The notes: generated by a model not told the origin, from the letters alone. A DNA stretch of 64,000 nucleotides from Rhizobium lentis (GCF_014200175.1 NZ_JACHBD010000006.1:372001-436000); one strand, 5' to 3'. Numbered from the stretch's first letter, positions 1 through 8,882 are shown. Numbers and translations: made by a program.

Positions 1-1
1 C

Positions 2-496
2 TACCGGGACGACAGCGCCTGGGCGCGCGGGCAGGCCTGGGGCGTCGCGGGCATGGCGCTCTCCTACCGCTATGAGCGGATCGAGGAATACCGCCAGACC
101 TTCGACCGGCTGCTTGCCTTCTATCTCAACCGGCTGCCTGCCGACATGGTGCCCTATTGGGATCTCGTCTTTTCCGATGGCGACGGCGAGCCGCGCGACA
201 GCTCGTCCGCTTCGATCACCGCCTGCGGCCTGCTTGAGATGGCCGATCTCGTCGATGCCGATACCGCCGAGCGCTACCGCATGCTCGCGCGGCGCATGGT
301 GAAGAGCCTCGCCGATCACTATGCGGTCAAGGATCCCGCAGTCTCCAACGGACTGGTGCTGCACGCCACCTATTCGAAGAAATCGCCCTTCAACACCTGC
401 CGCGGCGAGGGCGTGGATGAGTGCGTCTCCTGGGGAGATTATTATTACATGGAAGCTTTGACGCGCCTTTCGCGCCGCTGGTCTTCCTATTGGTGA
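2..496 (+). CDS. Glycoside hydrolase family 88 (unsaturated glucuronyl hydrolase-like), C-terminal part
   Basis: The window opens inside this gene; the frame is open from base 2 to the TGA at 494-496 (about 164 residues). GH88 enzymes hydrate and cleave the unsaturated uronic acid that lyases leave at the non-reducing end of oligosaccharides. Visible signatures are WARGQAW close to the left edge and, near the C-terminus, HATYSKKSPFNTC and DECVSWGDYYYMEAL, both typical of the end of the alpha6/alpha6 barrel. The next gene, an ABC ATPase, starts 15 bases downstream, so this hydrolase is co-transcribed with an uptake system. GH105 is the main alternative. The catalytic aspartates expected upstream lie outside the window. 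Confidence 0.85.
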   Translation, partial: YRDDSAWARGQAWGVAGMALSYRYERIEEYRQTFDRLLAFYLNRLPADMVPYWDLVFSDGDGEPRDSSSASITACGLLEMADLVDADTAERYRMLARRMVKSLADHYAVKDPAVSNGLVLHATYSKKSPFNTCRGEGVDECVSWGDYYYMEALTRLSRRWSSYW

Positions 497-511
497 CGTC
501 AGGAGAAGCCA

Positions 512-1621
512 ATGGCCAGCATTTCGCTTAAAGAGCTGAACAAATCCTACGGCGCGCTCACCGTCGTCCACGATATCGATCTTGAGATCGCCGACAAGGA
601 ATTCATCATCCTGGTCGGCCCCTCCGGCTGCGGCAAATCGACGACACTCAGGATGATCGCCGGCCTCGAGGAGATCTCCGGCGGCGAACTCCGGATCGGC
701 GGCGACGTCATGAACGATGTCCCCTCCAAGGACCGGGATATCGCAATGGTCTTCCAGAACTATGCGCTCTATCCGCATATGACCGTCTACAAGAACATGG
801 CCTTCGGCCTGCAGCTGCGCAAAGTGTCGCGTGATTTCATCGACAAGCAGGTGCAGGACGCCGCCAAGATCCTCGACATCACCCACCTCCTGAACCGCAA
901 GCCGAAAGCACTTTCGGGCGGGCAACGCCAGCGCGTGGCGCTCGGCCGCGCCATGGTACGCAATCCTGCCGTCTTCCTGCTCGACGAGCCGCTTTCCAAC
1001 CTCGACGCCAAGCTGCGCGGCACGATGCGCTCAGAAATTACCAAGCTGCACAAGCGCCTCAACGCCACCTTCATCTACGTCACCCACGACCAGGTGGAAG
1101 CCATGACGATGGCCGACCGCATCGTCGTCATGAAGGACGGCCATATCCAGCAGGTCGACACGCCGCAGAACCTCTACGACCGCCCCGTCAACATGTTCGT
1201 CGCCGGCTTCATCGGCGCGCCGCAGATGAACATGCTGCCCTCGACCATTCGGCGCCGGGGCGAGCGCTATGTCGCAATCTTCGATGGCCGGGAGCTGCCG
1301 CTGCCTGATCATTTCGACAAGAGCAGGATCGCGCCGTATGAGGGCCGCGAACTGGTGCTGGGCATCCGCCCGGAGAATTTCCACGAACTGCCGCCGACCG
1401 ATATCCCTGCCGAAAATCTGGCGCCAGTTAAGGCAGTGGTCGAGCTTGCCGAACCGATGGGCTCGGAGGTGCATCTGAACATGGTCGCCGGCGGGCGCAA
1501 TCTCATCGCCCGTGTGTCGCCACGCTTCCGGCCCGATATCGGCGAGGAGGCGACGCTTGTCGCCGACATGAGCAATGCGCAGCTGTTCGACAAGGAAACC
1601 GAACGATCGGTTCTCTACTGA
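512..1621 (+). CDS. Sugar ABC transporter ATP-binding protein (UgpC/MsmK type)
   Basis: ATPase of a carbohydrate importer, 369 aa, the normal length for the MalK/UgpC group. In order: Walker A GPSGCGKST near residues 37-45, Q-loop VFQNYALYPHM, signature LSGGQRQRVALGRA, Walker B VFLLDEPLSNLDAKLR, switch histidine in YVTHDQVEAMTMAD, then a C-terminal TOBE/regulatory region of about 130 residues. An AGGAG-type ribosome site precedes the ATG. It lies between a GH88 hydrolase and a YesL-like protein, and its substrate-binding protein is two genes downstream. The permeases are not between these genes and are probably upstream of the window. Substrate inferred from context: unsaturated uronate or rhamnogalacturonan oligosaccharides. 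Confidence 0.9.
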   Translation: MASISLKELNKSYGALTVVHDIDLEIADKEFIILVGPSGCGKSTTLRMIAGLEEISGGELRIGGDVMNDVPSKDRDIAMVFQNYALYPHMTVYKNMAFGLQLRKVSRDFIDKQVQDAAKILDITHLLNRKPKALSGGQRQRVALGRAMVRNPAVFLLDEPLSNLDAKLRGTMRSEITKLHKRLNATFIYVTHDQVEAMTMADRIVVMKDGHIQQVDTPQNLYDRPVNMFVAGFIGAPQMNMLPSTIRRRGERYVAIFDGRELPLPDHFDKSRIAPYEGRELVLGIRPENFHELPPTDIPAENLAPVKAVVELAEPMGSEVHLNMVAGGRNLIARVSPRFRPDIGEEATLVADMSNAQLFDKETERSVLY

Positions 1622-1639
1622 GCGCCTGAGGAGACGGCC

Positions 1640-2353
1640 ATGCAGTGGTTGCGGGACATGTGGACAAAGGCGGGGCCGGGCATTCCGAAGGATGCGCCTG
1701 CGAAGACCGGCCTTGCCCTGTTCGCCGATATCCTCGCCCGCGAATGGTGGGAGATGGTCAAGCTCAACATCCTGTTCATCCTCACCTCGCTCTTCGTGGT
1801 GACGCTGCCGGCAGCACTCGCCGCCATGGCGCGCGTCTCGGTCGCCTTCGCCGAAGATCGCAACACCTATCTACTCAGGGACTTCTTGGAAGCATTCCGG
1901 CAATATTTCTGGCGCGCCACCGCCTGGGGCCTGGCCTTGGCAGGCGCGCTTGCGATCGGCGTCCATGCGATCGTCACCTATGCCGCCGGCGCGCGGGGCA
2001 ATTTGATGCTCGCCGCACCGCTGGCGATCGCGCTCGTCGCGACCGCTTTCCTTGCCGTGCTCGCCTGCCATCTCATCGTGTTGATGGTGATGCGCGACCT
2101 GCCGGCGCTGCGGCTCCTTCGCCTCGCCGCCCTCGCCTCCGTCGCCCGCCCGCTCCCGGCGCTTGCCGCGCTCGCGGTCAACACCACGCTGTGGCTGGCG
2201 CACATCCTCTTCTATCCGGTTTCCGTGTTCATGCCGGCTACCGTCAATTTTTCACTCGGAATGTTCGCCGTCGCATTCGGCGTCCATCGGGCAGCGGTGT
2301 TGGTTCTGGACCTGCCAGAGGCAATGCGGCCGCACCGACGCTTCATAAAATAA
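1640..2353 (+). CDS. YesL-like (DUF624) integral membrane protein
   Basis: A 237-aa polytopic membrane protein with about five hydrophobic segments (for example around residues 40-65, 90-115, 125-150, 175-200 and 205-225). The N-terminal region with WWEMVKLNILFIL and the TLPAAL turn resemble the DUF624/YesL family, whose members sit in carbohydrate ABC transporter operons; the Bacillus prototype belongs to a rhamnogalacturonan locus. The biochemical role of the family is not established. GAGGAGACGGCC precedes the ATG. It is 18 bases after the ATPase gene and 35 before the solute-binding protein, which supports one operon. Confidence 0.75.
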   Translation: MQWLRDMWTKAGPGIPKDAPAKTGLALFADILAREWWEMVKLNILFILTSLFVVTLPAALAAMARVSVAFAEDRNTYLLRDFLEAFRQYFWRATAWGLALAGALAIGVHAIVTYAAGARGNLMLAAPLAIALVATAFLAVLACHLIVLMVMRDLPALRLLRLAALASVARPLPALAALAVNTTLWLAHILFYPVSVFMPATVNFSLGMFAVAFGVHRAAVLVLDLPEAMRPHRRFIK

Positions 2354-2388
2354 CTGATCCAGAGACGATCCAGGGAAGGAGAACAGGA

Positions 2389-3663
2389 ATGTATTTGGAC
2401 AAATTCGGGAGGACGGTGAAACTTGCCGTGGCAGGTATCACTCTGGCCACGACGACGGCTGGCGCAGCGCTTGCTCAAGACGCCGTGACGCTGAAATGGG
2501 CTTTGTGGGACTGGGACAAGACCGCCTATTACAAGCCGCTGATCGAGGCCTATCAGGCCAAGCATCCGAACGTGAAGTTCGAGCCGATGGATCTCGGCTC
2601 GCAGGACTACCAGCAGATGATTTCGACGCAACTGACCGGCGGCTCGAAAGATATCGACATCGTCACCATCAAAGACGTGCCGGGCTATACCAATCTGGTG
2701 CGCGCCGGCAACATCGCCGATCTCAGCGGCTTCGTGACGGATCAGAAGATCGATCCGGCGCCCTATGGCGGCCTGATCGAAGAGCTCACCGTCGACGGCA
2801 AGATCTATTCTCTGCCGTTCCGCTCCGACTTCTGGATCGTCTATTACAACAAGGACATCTTCGACAAGGCAGGCGTCCCCTACCCCACCAACGACATGAC
2901 CTGGGCGCAGTTCGACGAGACCGCCGAGAAGCTCGCAGGCGGCATGGGCACCAACAAGACCTACGGCGCACTGCTGCACACCTGGCGTTCGACCGTCCAG
3001 CTTCCCGGCATTCTCGACGGAAAACACACGCTGGTCGATGGCGACTACACCTTTCTGAAGCCCTGGTACGAGCGCGCGCTCACCCTGCAGAAGGATGGCG
3101 CCATCCCCTCCTATGCCTTCCTGAAGACGTCGAACACGCACTATTCGGCGCTCTTCTTCAACGGCACGATCGGCATGCTGCCGATGGGCACCTGGTTCGT
3201 CGGCACCCAGATCGCCAAGGTCAAGTCGGGTGAATCGAAGAGCAAGAACTGGGGCATCGTGAAGTTCCCGCATCCTGATGGTGTGGCCGCCGGCACCACG
3301 GCTGCGCAGATCTCGGGGCTCGCAGTCAACGCCAATTCCGCCCACAAGGATGCCGCGCTCGATTTCATCAAGTTCGTCACCGGCCCGGAGGGCGCGGCCG
3401 TCATCGCCTCAACCGGCACCTTCCCGGCGCTGAAGACCGCCGATGTCAGCGCAAAGATCGCGTCGACGCCCGGTTTCCCGCTGGATGAGGCCAGCAAGGA
3501 AGCGCTGATACCTGCCAAAGCCTATCTGGAAATGGCCGTCAATCCGAACGCCGCCAAGATCGAGGTGGTGCTCAACCGCGCCCATGACGCGATCATGACC
3601 GACAATACCTCCGTTGATGACGGGCTGAAGGAAATGACCGAAGGCGTGAAGGCCATCAAGTAG
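2389..3663 (+). CDS. Sugar ABC transporter periplasmic substrate-binding protein
   Basis: Extracellular solute-binding protein of the carbohydrate family 1 type, 424 aa. The N-terminus is a Sec signal peptide with a hydrophobic core and an ALA-Q cleavage site after about residue 29. The mature part begins VTLKWALWDWDK, followed by PNVKFEPM and a typical YYNKDIFDKAGVPYPTNDMTW stretch. The frame is open far upstream (from 1645), but the ATG at 2389 is preceded by AAGGAGAACAGG and is the only start that gives a signal peptide. It presumably binds the oligosaccharide delivered to the GH88 enzyme. A strong hairpin follows the stop codon. Confidence 0.88.
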   Translation: MYLDKFGRTVKLAVAGITLATTTAGAALAQDAVTLKWALWDWDKTAYYKPLIEAYQAKHPNVKFEPMDLGSQDYQQMISTQLTGGSKDIDIVTIKDVPGYTNLVRAGNIADLSGFVTDQKIDPAPYGGLIEELTVDGKIYSLPFRSDFWIVYYNKDIFDKAGVPYPTNDMTWAQFDETAEKLAGGMGTNKTYGALLHTWRSTVQLPGILDGKHTLVDGDYTFLKPWYERALTLQKDGAIPSYAFLKTSNTHYSALFFNGTIGMLPMGTWFVGTQIAKVKSGESKSKNWGIVKFPHPDGVAAGTTAAQISGLAVNANSAHKDAALDFIKFVTGPEGAAVIASTGTFPALKTADVSAKIASTPGFPLDEASKEALIPAKAYLEMAVNPNAAKIEVVLNRAHDAIMTDNTSVDDGLKEMTEGVKAIK

Positions 3664-3680
3664 GTCTCGCAAGATACCGG

Positions 3681-3720
3681 CGGCCGCGGGTCAACATCGG
3701 CCCGCGGCCGAATTTGTTTT
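3681..3720 (+). terminator. Stem-loop after the solute-binding protein gene
   Basis: Perfect 10-bp inverted repeat (3681-3690 with 3701-3710) around a 10-base loop, followed by AATTTGTTTT. It fits a rho-independent terminator or an mRNA-stabilising hairpin that keeps expression of the binding protein above that of the downstream gene. Confidence 0.7.
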
Positions 3721-3739
3721 ACGCAATTCCGAGTTGACG

Positions 3740-5590
3740 ATGATCTATGATCCCAGCAGGGCCAATCCGCTTTCCGGCAATCCCCTGAAGAAACGCGACG
3801 ATCTGGCAACGGCCGTCATCGACCTCTTCGAGCCGCTCCTGCCCTATTTCTCCGAAGGCGGCGCACGTGTGCGCCTCGGCGCAGCCGGCGCAATCTTCGA
3901 CCGGGCGGCGGCGGATCTGGAAGGATTTGCGCGGCCGCTCTGGGGCATCGTTCCTCTTGCGGCCGGCGGCGGCCATTTCCCGCATTGGGATCTCTATCGG
4001 CGGGGGCTGGCAAACGGCACCAATCCCGCCCATCCCGAATATTGGGGTGCTCTGGCCGATCGCAACCAGCGGCTGGTCGAGCTTGCCGCCGTCGGCTTTG
4101 CGTTGGCGCTGGTGCCCGAACATATCTGGGAGCCGCTTGCTGACAACGAGAAGACGACGGTCTCCGCCTATCTTGTCGCCGCGCGGAACCTTGAATTCAT
4201 TGACAACAACTGGAAATTCTTCCGCGTCCTCATCGATCTCGGGCTGGAGCGTGTCGGTGTGGCGTTCGACCACATCAAAACCGTCGCCTATCTCGACGAA
4301 TTGGAAGCCCTCGATCTCGGCGACGGCTGGTATCGCGACGGACCGGTCAGGCGGGTCGATCACTACATCCCCTTCGCCATGCATTTCTACGGCCTGATCT
4401 ACGCCGTGCTGGCGCGCGGCGACGAGGCGCGCAAGGACCGCTTCCGCGATCGCGCAAGGACCTTCGCCGGGGATATCCGCCATTGGTTCGGCCCGGATGG
4501 CGCAGCCCTTGCCTTCGGCCGTAGCCAGACCTACCGCTTCGCCGCCGGCGGTTTCTGGGGCGCGCTCGCCTTTGCCGGCGTCGAGGCGCTGCCGTGGGCT
4601 GAGATCAAAGGCTATTACATGCGCCATATCCGCTGGTGGTCGGCGATGCCGATCGCCGACCGTGACGGCGTACTCTCCATCGGCTACGGCTATCCGAACC
4701 TTCTGATGAGCGAGAGCTATAACTCTCCCGGCTCGCCCTATTGGGCGCTGAAATTCTTCCTGCCGCTCGCCCTTCCTCACGATCACCCCTTCTGGGTCGC
4801 CGAAGAGGCGCCACAGCCGGAATTCTCAGCGCCGGTGGCTTTGAAGCCGTCCGGCATGGTCGCCATGCATACGCCGGGAAATGTCGTCGTGCTCTCCTCC
4901 GGCCAGCAGCACGACAAGATGCGCGGTGCAAACGAGAAATATTCGAAATTCGCCTACTCCACCCGCTATGCCTTCAACATCGAGGCCGACGACCGGAACT
5001 TTGCCGCCGCCAGCTTCGACGGCATGCTCGGCCTTTCCGACGATGGGGTCCACTTCCGCATGCGGGAAACCCTCGAAGAAGCGCTGATAGCGGGCGACCG
5101 GCTTTATTCTCGCTGGCGTCCCTGGCAGGACGTCAGCATCGAGACCTGGCTCATTCCCGCAAACCCCTGGCACATCCGCATTCACCGCATAAGCACGCCG
5201 CGTGCGCTCAGCACTATAGAGGGTGGTTTTGCGATCGAACGCGCCGATTTCAATGCCGATCTATCCGAACAGGCGGAGGGCCGGGCCGTCTGGTACGGAC
5301 AGACGGATGTCAGCGCCATCGTGGACCTGTCATCCAGTCCGAGGGCCGGCCACGCGATGAGCCCGATCCCCAACACCAACCTCATCCACGCCAAAACCCT
5401 GCTGCCGCAATTGCGCGGCGAACTCGGCCCGGGAATCGCCGTGCTGGTCACCGCGGCGATGGCCCTGCCCAGCCGCGAGAACTGGGCGGAGGCGCTGGGC
5501 ATTCCGCCACCTAGACCGGACATTGACGAGCTGGAGCGGCACTCCCGTGAAACCGGCGTGCGCGTGCCGGCATTCGACCTCCTGTCGTAG
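3740..5590 (+). CDS. DUF2264 domain-containing protein
   Basis: A soluble protein of 616 aa (618 if the in-frame TTG at 3734 is used). The N-terminal half, with PLSGNPLKKRDDL, ARPLWGIVPLAAGGG, LEFIDNNWKFFRVLID and YRDGPVRRVDHYIPFAMHFYG (quoted as separate short pieces), matches DUF2264, a family often found beside polysaccharide lyases and uronyl hydrolases in plant-associated bacteria. The all-alpha N-terminal part and beta-rich C-terminal part suggest a lyase- or hydrolase-like fold, but no activity can be assigned from sequence. There is no signal peptide, so it probably acts in the cytoplasm on imported oligosaccharide. No strong ribosome site is visible. It is the last gene of the uronide cluster. 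Confidence 0.75.
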   Translation: MIYDPSRANPLSGNPLKKRDDLATAVIDLFEPLLPYFSEGGARVRLGAAGAIFDRAAADLEGFARPLWGIVPLAAGGGHFPHWDLYRRGLANGTNPAHPEYWGALADRNQRLVELAAVGFALALVPEHIWEPLADNEKTTVSAYLVAARNLEFIDNNWKFFRVLIDLGLERVGVAFDHIKTVAYLDELEALDLGDGWYRDGPVRRVDHYIPFAMHFYGLIYAVLARGDEARKDRFRDRARTFAGDIRHWFGPDGAALAFGRSQTYRFAAGGFWGALAFAGVEALPWAEIKGYYMRHIRWWSAMPIADRDGVLSIGYGYPNLLMSESYNSPGSPYWALKFFLPLALPHDHPFWVAEEAPQPEFSAPVALKPSGMVAMHTPGNVVVLSSGQQHDKMRGANEKYSKFAYSTRYAFNIEADDRNFAAASFDGMLGLSDDGVHFRMRETLEEALIAGDRLYSRWRPWQDVSIETWLIPANPWHIRIHRISTPRALSTIEGGFAIERADFNADLSEQAEGRAVWYGQTDVSAIVDLSSSPRAGHAMSPIPNTNLIHAKTLLPQLRGELGPGIAVLVTAAMALPSRENWAEALGIPPPRPDIDELERHSRETGVRVPAFDLLS

Positions 5591-5672
5591 CTTAGTTTTG
5601 GCAAGACTCAGGCGGCTAACCAGAGGTAGAAAGAGCAGAAAAGCCAGCCGATCTTTAGGTTCAGCCGCAGGG

Positions 5673-6248
5673 CTATTCGATAAGGTGAGCCTGGCCATTC
5701 TGAAGCCGATAAAATCCGGCTTGCGGCACCGGCAGTTCCAGCATTTCCTCTTGGGACAATCCAAGATACACGCCTCGTATCAGCCTCCCCGTCAGGCCGT
5801 GGGATATGGCTATCGTCGTGGAGCGAAGCTGTGACAACCACTCCTTGACGCGTGCGCAAGCTGCATCGAATGTTTCTCCATCCGGCGATCGAAAGAACCA
5901 GTTGAAAGCATTGGCGCCTTCGAGCATGCCCGGATATTCCATGTCGATTTCATAATGGCTCATGCCATCCCAGGACCCGGTCGTTACCTCCATCAATCGT
6001 AGTTCATCGCGGCTGGCCACGGGTACATAGCGCGAGATGCGCGCCGCTGTTTCCTTTGCGCGGCCCAACGGGCTGACGTGGACATCGATTTCACCGGAAT
6101 GCCGCTCAAGTTCCCGGCCGAGAAGTTTGCCAGCCTGATCCGCCTGCCACCGCCCTCTTTCCGTAAGCGGGGAATCCTTTTGTCCTTGAAACCGACCTGG
6201 TGCATTCCAGATCGTCTCGCCGTGCCGAAGGAGAAAAATTATCGTCAA
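5673..6248 (-). CDS. Histidine phosphatase family protein (phosphoglycerate mutase-like)
   Basis: 191 aa. The RHG signature lies at residues 8-10 (FLLRHGETIWN), followed by FQGQKDSPLTERG, the second-arginine region SPLGRAKETA and the C-terminal catalytic histidine in AISHGLTGR. These are the residues of the branch-1 histidine phosphatase superfamily, which covers cofactor-dependent mutases and broad phosphatases. The start appears to be TTG at 6246-6248. An in-frame stop lies a few codons upstream, and the RHG motif must sit very close to the N-terminus, so no ATG alternative exists. Substrate unknown. It converges with the DUF2264 gene and is not obviously in an operon. Confidence 0.85.
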   Translation of the reverse strand: MTIIFLLRHGETIWNAPGRFQGQKDSPLTERGRWQADQAGKLLGRELERHSGEIDVHVSPLGRAKETAARISRYVPVASRDELRLMEVTTGSWDGMSHYEIDMEYPGMLEGANAFNWFFRSPDGETFDAACARVKEWLSQLRSTTIAISHGLTGRLIRGVYLGLSQEEMLELPVPQAGFYRLQNGQAHLIE

Positions 6249-6307
6249 TCCTCTGAACCCTTATGGGGCGCTACTGAAATTTGGCACTATCTTCGCGACC
6301 CGCCTGC

Positions 6308-6856
6308 CTAGCCCGTCGCAACGCGCATCTCGTCCGACGTCTCGGCGCCTATCGGAATCCGGAGGGTAACCGTCGTGCCGTTTCCCCGACTGCTCGCCAC
6401 CTGGATCGTTCCCCCGTGAAGCTCAACTATCTGCTTGACGAGATTAAGGCCGATGCCGGTGCCGGCAATGCCTGTTGAGCTTCTGGCGCGGAAATAACGC
6501 TCGAACATCTTCGGGAGGTCGTCGGCATCGATGCCGATGCCCTCGTCGCGCACGGTGATGCAGACGCTTTCTCCTTCCTGCCATCCTGTGACGTGGACGT
6601 TTGGAGATTCCGGCGCGTATTTGACGGCATTCGAGAAGAGGTTGCCGAAGACTTGATCGAGCGCGGGGCGATCGCCATAAATGGTCTGAGGAATCCGATC
6701 GAGTTCAAGCAGAAAGCGATGGGATCGCCGAATGCTTTCCTGACGCGCGCTGCAGGTTTCGACGATTTCGGCAATTGAGCACGGCTTGGGCACGATGGTG
6801 ATCCGGCCATGATCCAGCCGCCCGGCAGCAAGAATGCTTTCCATCGGTTCGAGCAC
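6308..6856 (-). pseudogene. Truncated sensor histidine kinase: HATPase domain only
   Basis: 182 codons that encode just the tail of the dimerisation helix (ILAAGRLDHGRI) and a complete HATPase_c domain: N-box VFGNLFSNAVKYAP, G1 DEGIGID, F-box FERYFRA and G2 GTGIGLNLV. The sensor input and the H-box with the phosphorylated histidine are absent. An in-frame TAA lies nine codons upstream of the first possible start (GTG at 6854-6856), and none of the three upstream frames back to the 6971 gene encodes an H-box. I read it as the 3' remnant of a kinase gene cut at about 6.86 kb. A free-standing HATPase protein is possible but less likely. Confidence 0.7.
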
Positions 6857-6970
6857 AAATTCCGGAAGAGTTTAGCGCTCGACGCTCCGGTTGCATAGGC
6901 CCATCGATGGGGATGACGGGAACACAGTATCTGCCGGTGCGTTCAGCAAAGCCGGCCTCAGGAGGTTCCA

Positions 6971-8074
6971 ATGCCAGCCAACGTTGCCACTTCAGCCTCC
7001 GATCTCGAACCCCGCAAGGGCAGTCCCAGCCCGCGGCTCGACGAGCATGAATTCAAGCGGCGCTTTCTCAATCAATTTCAGGATCCAGCCTACGGCAAAT
7101 TGCAGGAAGAGCTTACGCGGCTCGCTTCGGCAGCCTGGGAAGCCTACGCAAATTCGCGAAAAAGCCCGAAGATCCGCAAGGCCGGCCCCGGCTTCGCCGA
7201 TCCCGATTATGATCTGGCTGAAGACTGGCTGGCGGCCCGCGATGCCATCCGTGACGCGGAAAAGCGGCATGACGATCCGAATGGGCCAACCCGTTTGCTT
7301 CTCGTCAACGGCTCGACACGTAGCGAACACACATGCCCTGGCGAGATTTCGAAGAGCTACCGCATGGTCGATATCGCCAGGGAGGTGCTGGAGCGACAGC
7401 GCCATGTGAAGATCGAAATCCTCGATTTGAGCCGGCTCGCCTCGGAATACGGCCGGCAGATCCATCCGTGCAAAGCCTGCTTCTCCACTGCAGCGGCTCT
7501 CTGTCATTGGCCCTGTTCCTGTTATCCTAACTATTCGCTCGGACAGATCCATGACTGGATGAACGAGATCTATCCGATGTGGGTCGAGGCGCACGGCATC
7601 ATGATCGTCACGCCGGTGCATTGGTACCAGGCGCCGTCATCCCTGAAGCTGATGATCGACCGACTTGTCTGTGCCGACGGCGGCAACCCGGATCCGACAA
7701 GCACCCACGGAAAAAATGCTGACCAGGCAAAACAGCTAGAGATGGACGGATGGCCCTATACCCGACATTTGGAAGGTCGTCTGTTTTCCGTCGTCGTTCA
7801 TGGTGATACGGAAGGTTCGGAGGATGTCCGGAGGAACCTCTCGGACTGGCTTAGGTCAATGGATCTTTTACCAGCCGGCCCGCTTGCGGAAATCGACCGC
7901 TATATTGGTTACTGGGAACCCTACGCGACAAGCCATGCGGCATACGAGAAAGACCAGGCGATGCAGGAGGAAATCCGCAATGCGGCTCGAACGCTATACG
8001 AAGCCGCTGCCGCCAGGCGCCAAGGCCGCCAGATCGCTGCCGGCGCCGGCTTGCGGCAGCCGCGTCAGAAATAG
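6971..8074 (+). CDS. NADPH-dependent FMN reductase-like flavodoxin-fold protein with cysteine cluster
   Basis: 367 aa. The first ~95 residues are a charged helical extension. The core begins TRLLLVNGSTR at about residue 100, the FMN phosphate loop of the flavodoxin-like reductase family, and continues through VKIEILDLSRL and IVTPVHWYQAPSSLKLMIDR. Between these lies an unusual cluster: C167, C170, C178, C182 and C184 (HPCKACF...LCHWPCSCYP), which could bind a metal or Fe-S centre, as in iron-sulfur flavoproteins. An ideal AGGAGG lies five bases before the ATG. It neighbours stress-type small genes and is divergent from the truncated kinase. Probable redox role; substrate unknown. Confidence 0.75.
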   Translation: MPANVATSASDLEPRKGSPSPRLDEHEFKRRFLNQFQDPAYGKLQEELTRLASAAWEAYANSRKSPKIRKAGPGFADPDYDLAEDWLAARDAIRDAEKRHDDPNGPTRLLLVNGSTRSEHTCPGEISKSYRMVDIAREVLERQRHVKIEILDLSRLASEYGRQIHPCKACFSTAAALCHWPCSCYPNYSLGQIHDWMNEIYPMWVEAHGIMIVTPVHWYQAPSSLKLMIDRLVCADGGNPDPTSTHGKNADQAKQLEMDGWPYTRHLEGRLFSVVVHGDTEGSEDVRRNLSDWLRSMDLLPAGPLAEIDRYIGYWEPYATSHAAYEKDQAMQEEIRNAARTLYEAAAARRQGRQIAAGAGLRQPRQK

Positions 8075-8130
8075 CGACACGAACGGCTCTTACCGGCCGG
8101 ACCTTCGCTGGAGCCGCCGGATGAGAACAC

Positions 8131-8550
8131 CTACTGTCCGTTCTCTATATCGCGTAGCAGATCCAGGCCGCTTTGATATTTTTGCTTGTCTTTGCCGGCC
8201 TGCTCGGCCTGGCGCAGATTGTCTTCGAGGTCGGCCCGCTTGACAGGCAAAGCGAGCGGGTTTGCTGCCGCACGTCTGACGAATTCCTCGTCAGGCTCAT
8301 CGGGCCGCCGGGTCAACGCATCGACAGCAGAGATGATCGCCGGCGGGAAGCCTTCCTCCTTCAACCTGTCGAGCGTCCAGCCATTTCCCTTTTCGGCGAC
8401 GTCGTGAAGGTAGGCGACGGTTCGCGCCTCGTCGCCCGGCACGAGAAGCGCGACCCGTTGACAGTGCTCGAAGAAGGGCCGGCCGGTTTTGTCCGTCTGG
8501 CCGTCATGTGCCTCCATGGCGATCTGCGTGGCGTGGTCGAGATGCTGCAT
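8131..8550 (-). CDS. Small HD-domain metal-dependent phosphohydrolase
   Basis: 139 aa, a single-domain member of the HD superfamily resembling the hydrolase half of RelA/SpoT. Visible metal ligands are HATQIAMEAH at the N-terminus, FFEHCQRVA, and the HD doublet in YLHDVAEKG, with a downstream aspartate in VKRADLEDN. Such stand-alone HD proteins may hydrolyse (p)ppGpp or other nucleotides; the substrate cannot be fixed here. It begins five bases after the end of the next minus-strand gene (DUF2934), so the two probably share a transcript. Confidence 0.75.
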   Translation of the reverse strand: MQHLDHATQIAMEAHDGQTDKTGRPFFEHCQRVALLVPGDEARTVAYLHDVAEKGNGWTLDRLKEEGFPPAIISAVDALTRRPDEPDEEFVRRAAANPLALPVKRADLEDNLRQAEQAGKDKQKYQSGLDLLRDIENGQ

Positions 8551-8555
8551 GACGA

Positions 8556-8882
8556 TTACGGTCCTTCGGTCTCTCTGATCTTCTGCCGGGAAGGCTCCTC
8601 CCCCGTGGTTATCTCGATATCGCGCGGAGTCGCCCCGGCACCCTGACCAAGTCCGGGGCGCGGCCGGTCGACATCGCCACTTTCCCCGGCGCCTTGAAGC
8701 AGCGCCGCGTCGTCCCTGTCGTCTTGATCGAGCAGGTCCTGCAGCGTCTCATGCTCGTCCTCGCCGGCCAGTTCGTCGCAGGCTTGCATCCAATGACGCA
8801 GGTCCGCCCCTTCAGGGCGGCCTTCGGCCTCCCAGATTTCGTAGGCCCGCCGGCGTATCTGTTCGTGTTTGTCTGTGGCCAT
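8556..8882 (-). CDS. DUF2934 domain-containing protein
   Basis: 108 aa. The N-terminal ~40 residues (IRRRAYEIWEAEGRPEG followed by LRHWMQACDEL) form the compact DUF2934 signature, common in rhizobial genomes and of unknown function. The remainder is acidic, low-complexity and probably disordered. GGAGAAGATC precedes the ATG. It is the middle gene of a run of small minus-strand genes between 8.1 and 9.7 kb, next to groESL, a setting that suggests a general stress role without proving it. Confidence 0.75.
   Translation of the reverse strand: MATDKHEQIRRRAYEIWEAEGRPEGADLRHWMQACDELAGEDEHETLQDLLDQDDRDDAALLQGAGESGDVDRPRPGLGQGAGATPRDIEITTGEEPSRQKIRETEGP

Noticed and set aside
2212..3345. 377-codon minus-strand open frame across the solute-binding protein gene
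   Set aside because: Shadow frame; the plus strand has a signal peptide, family motifs and a ribosome site.
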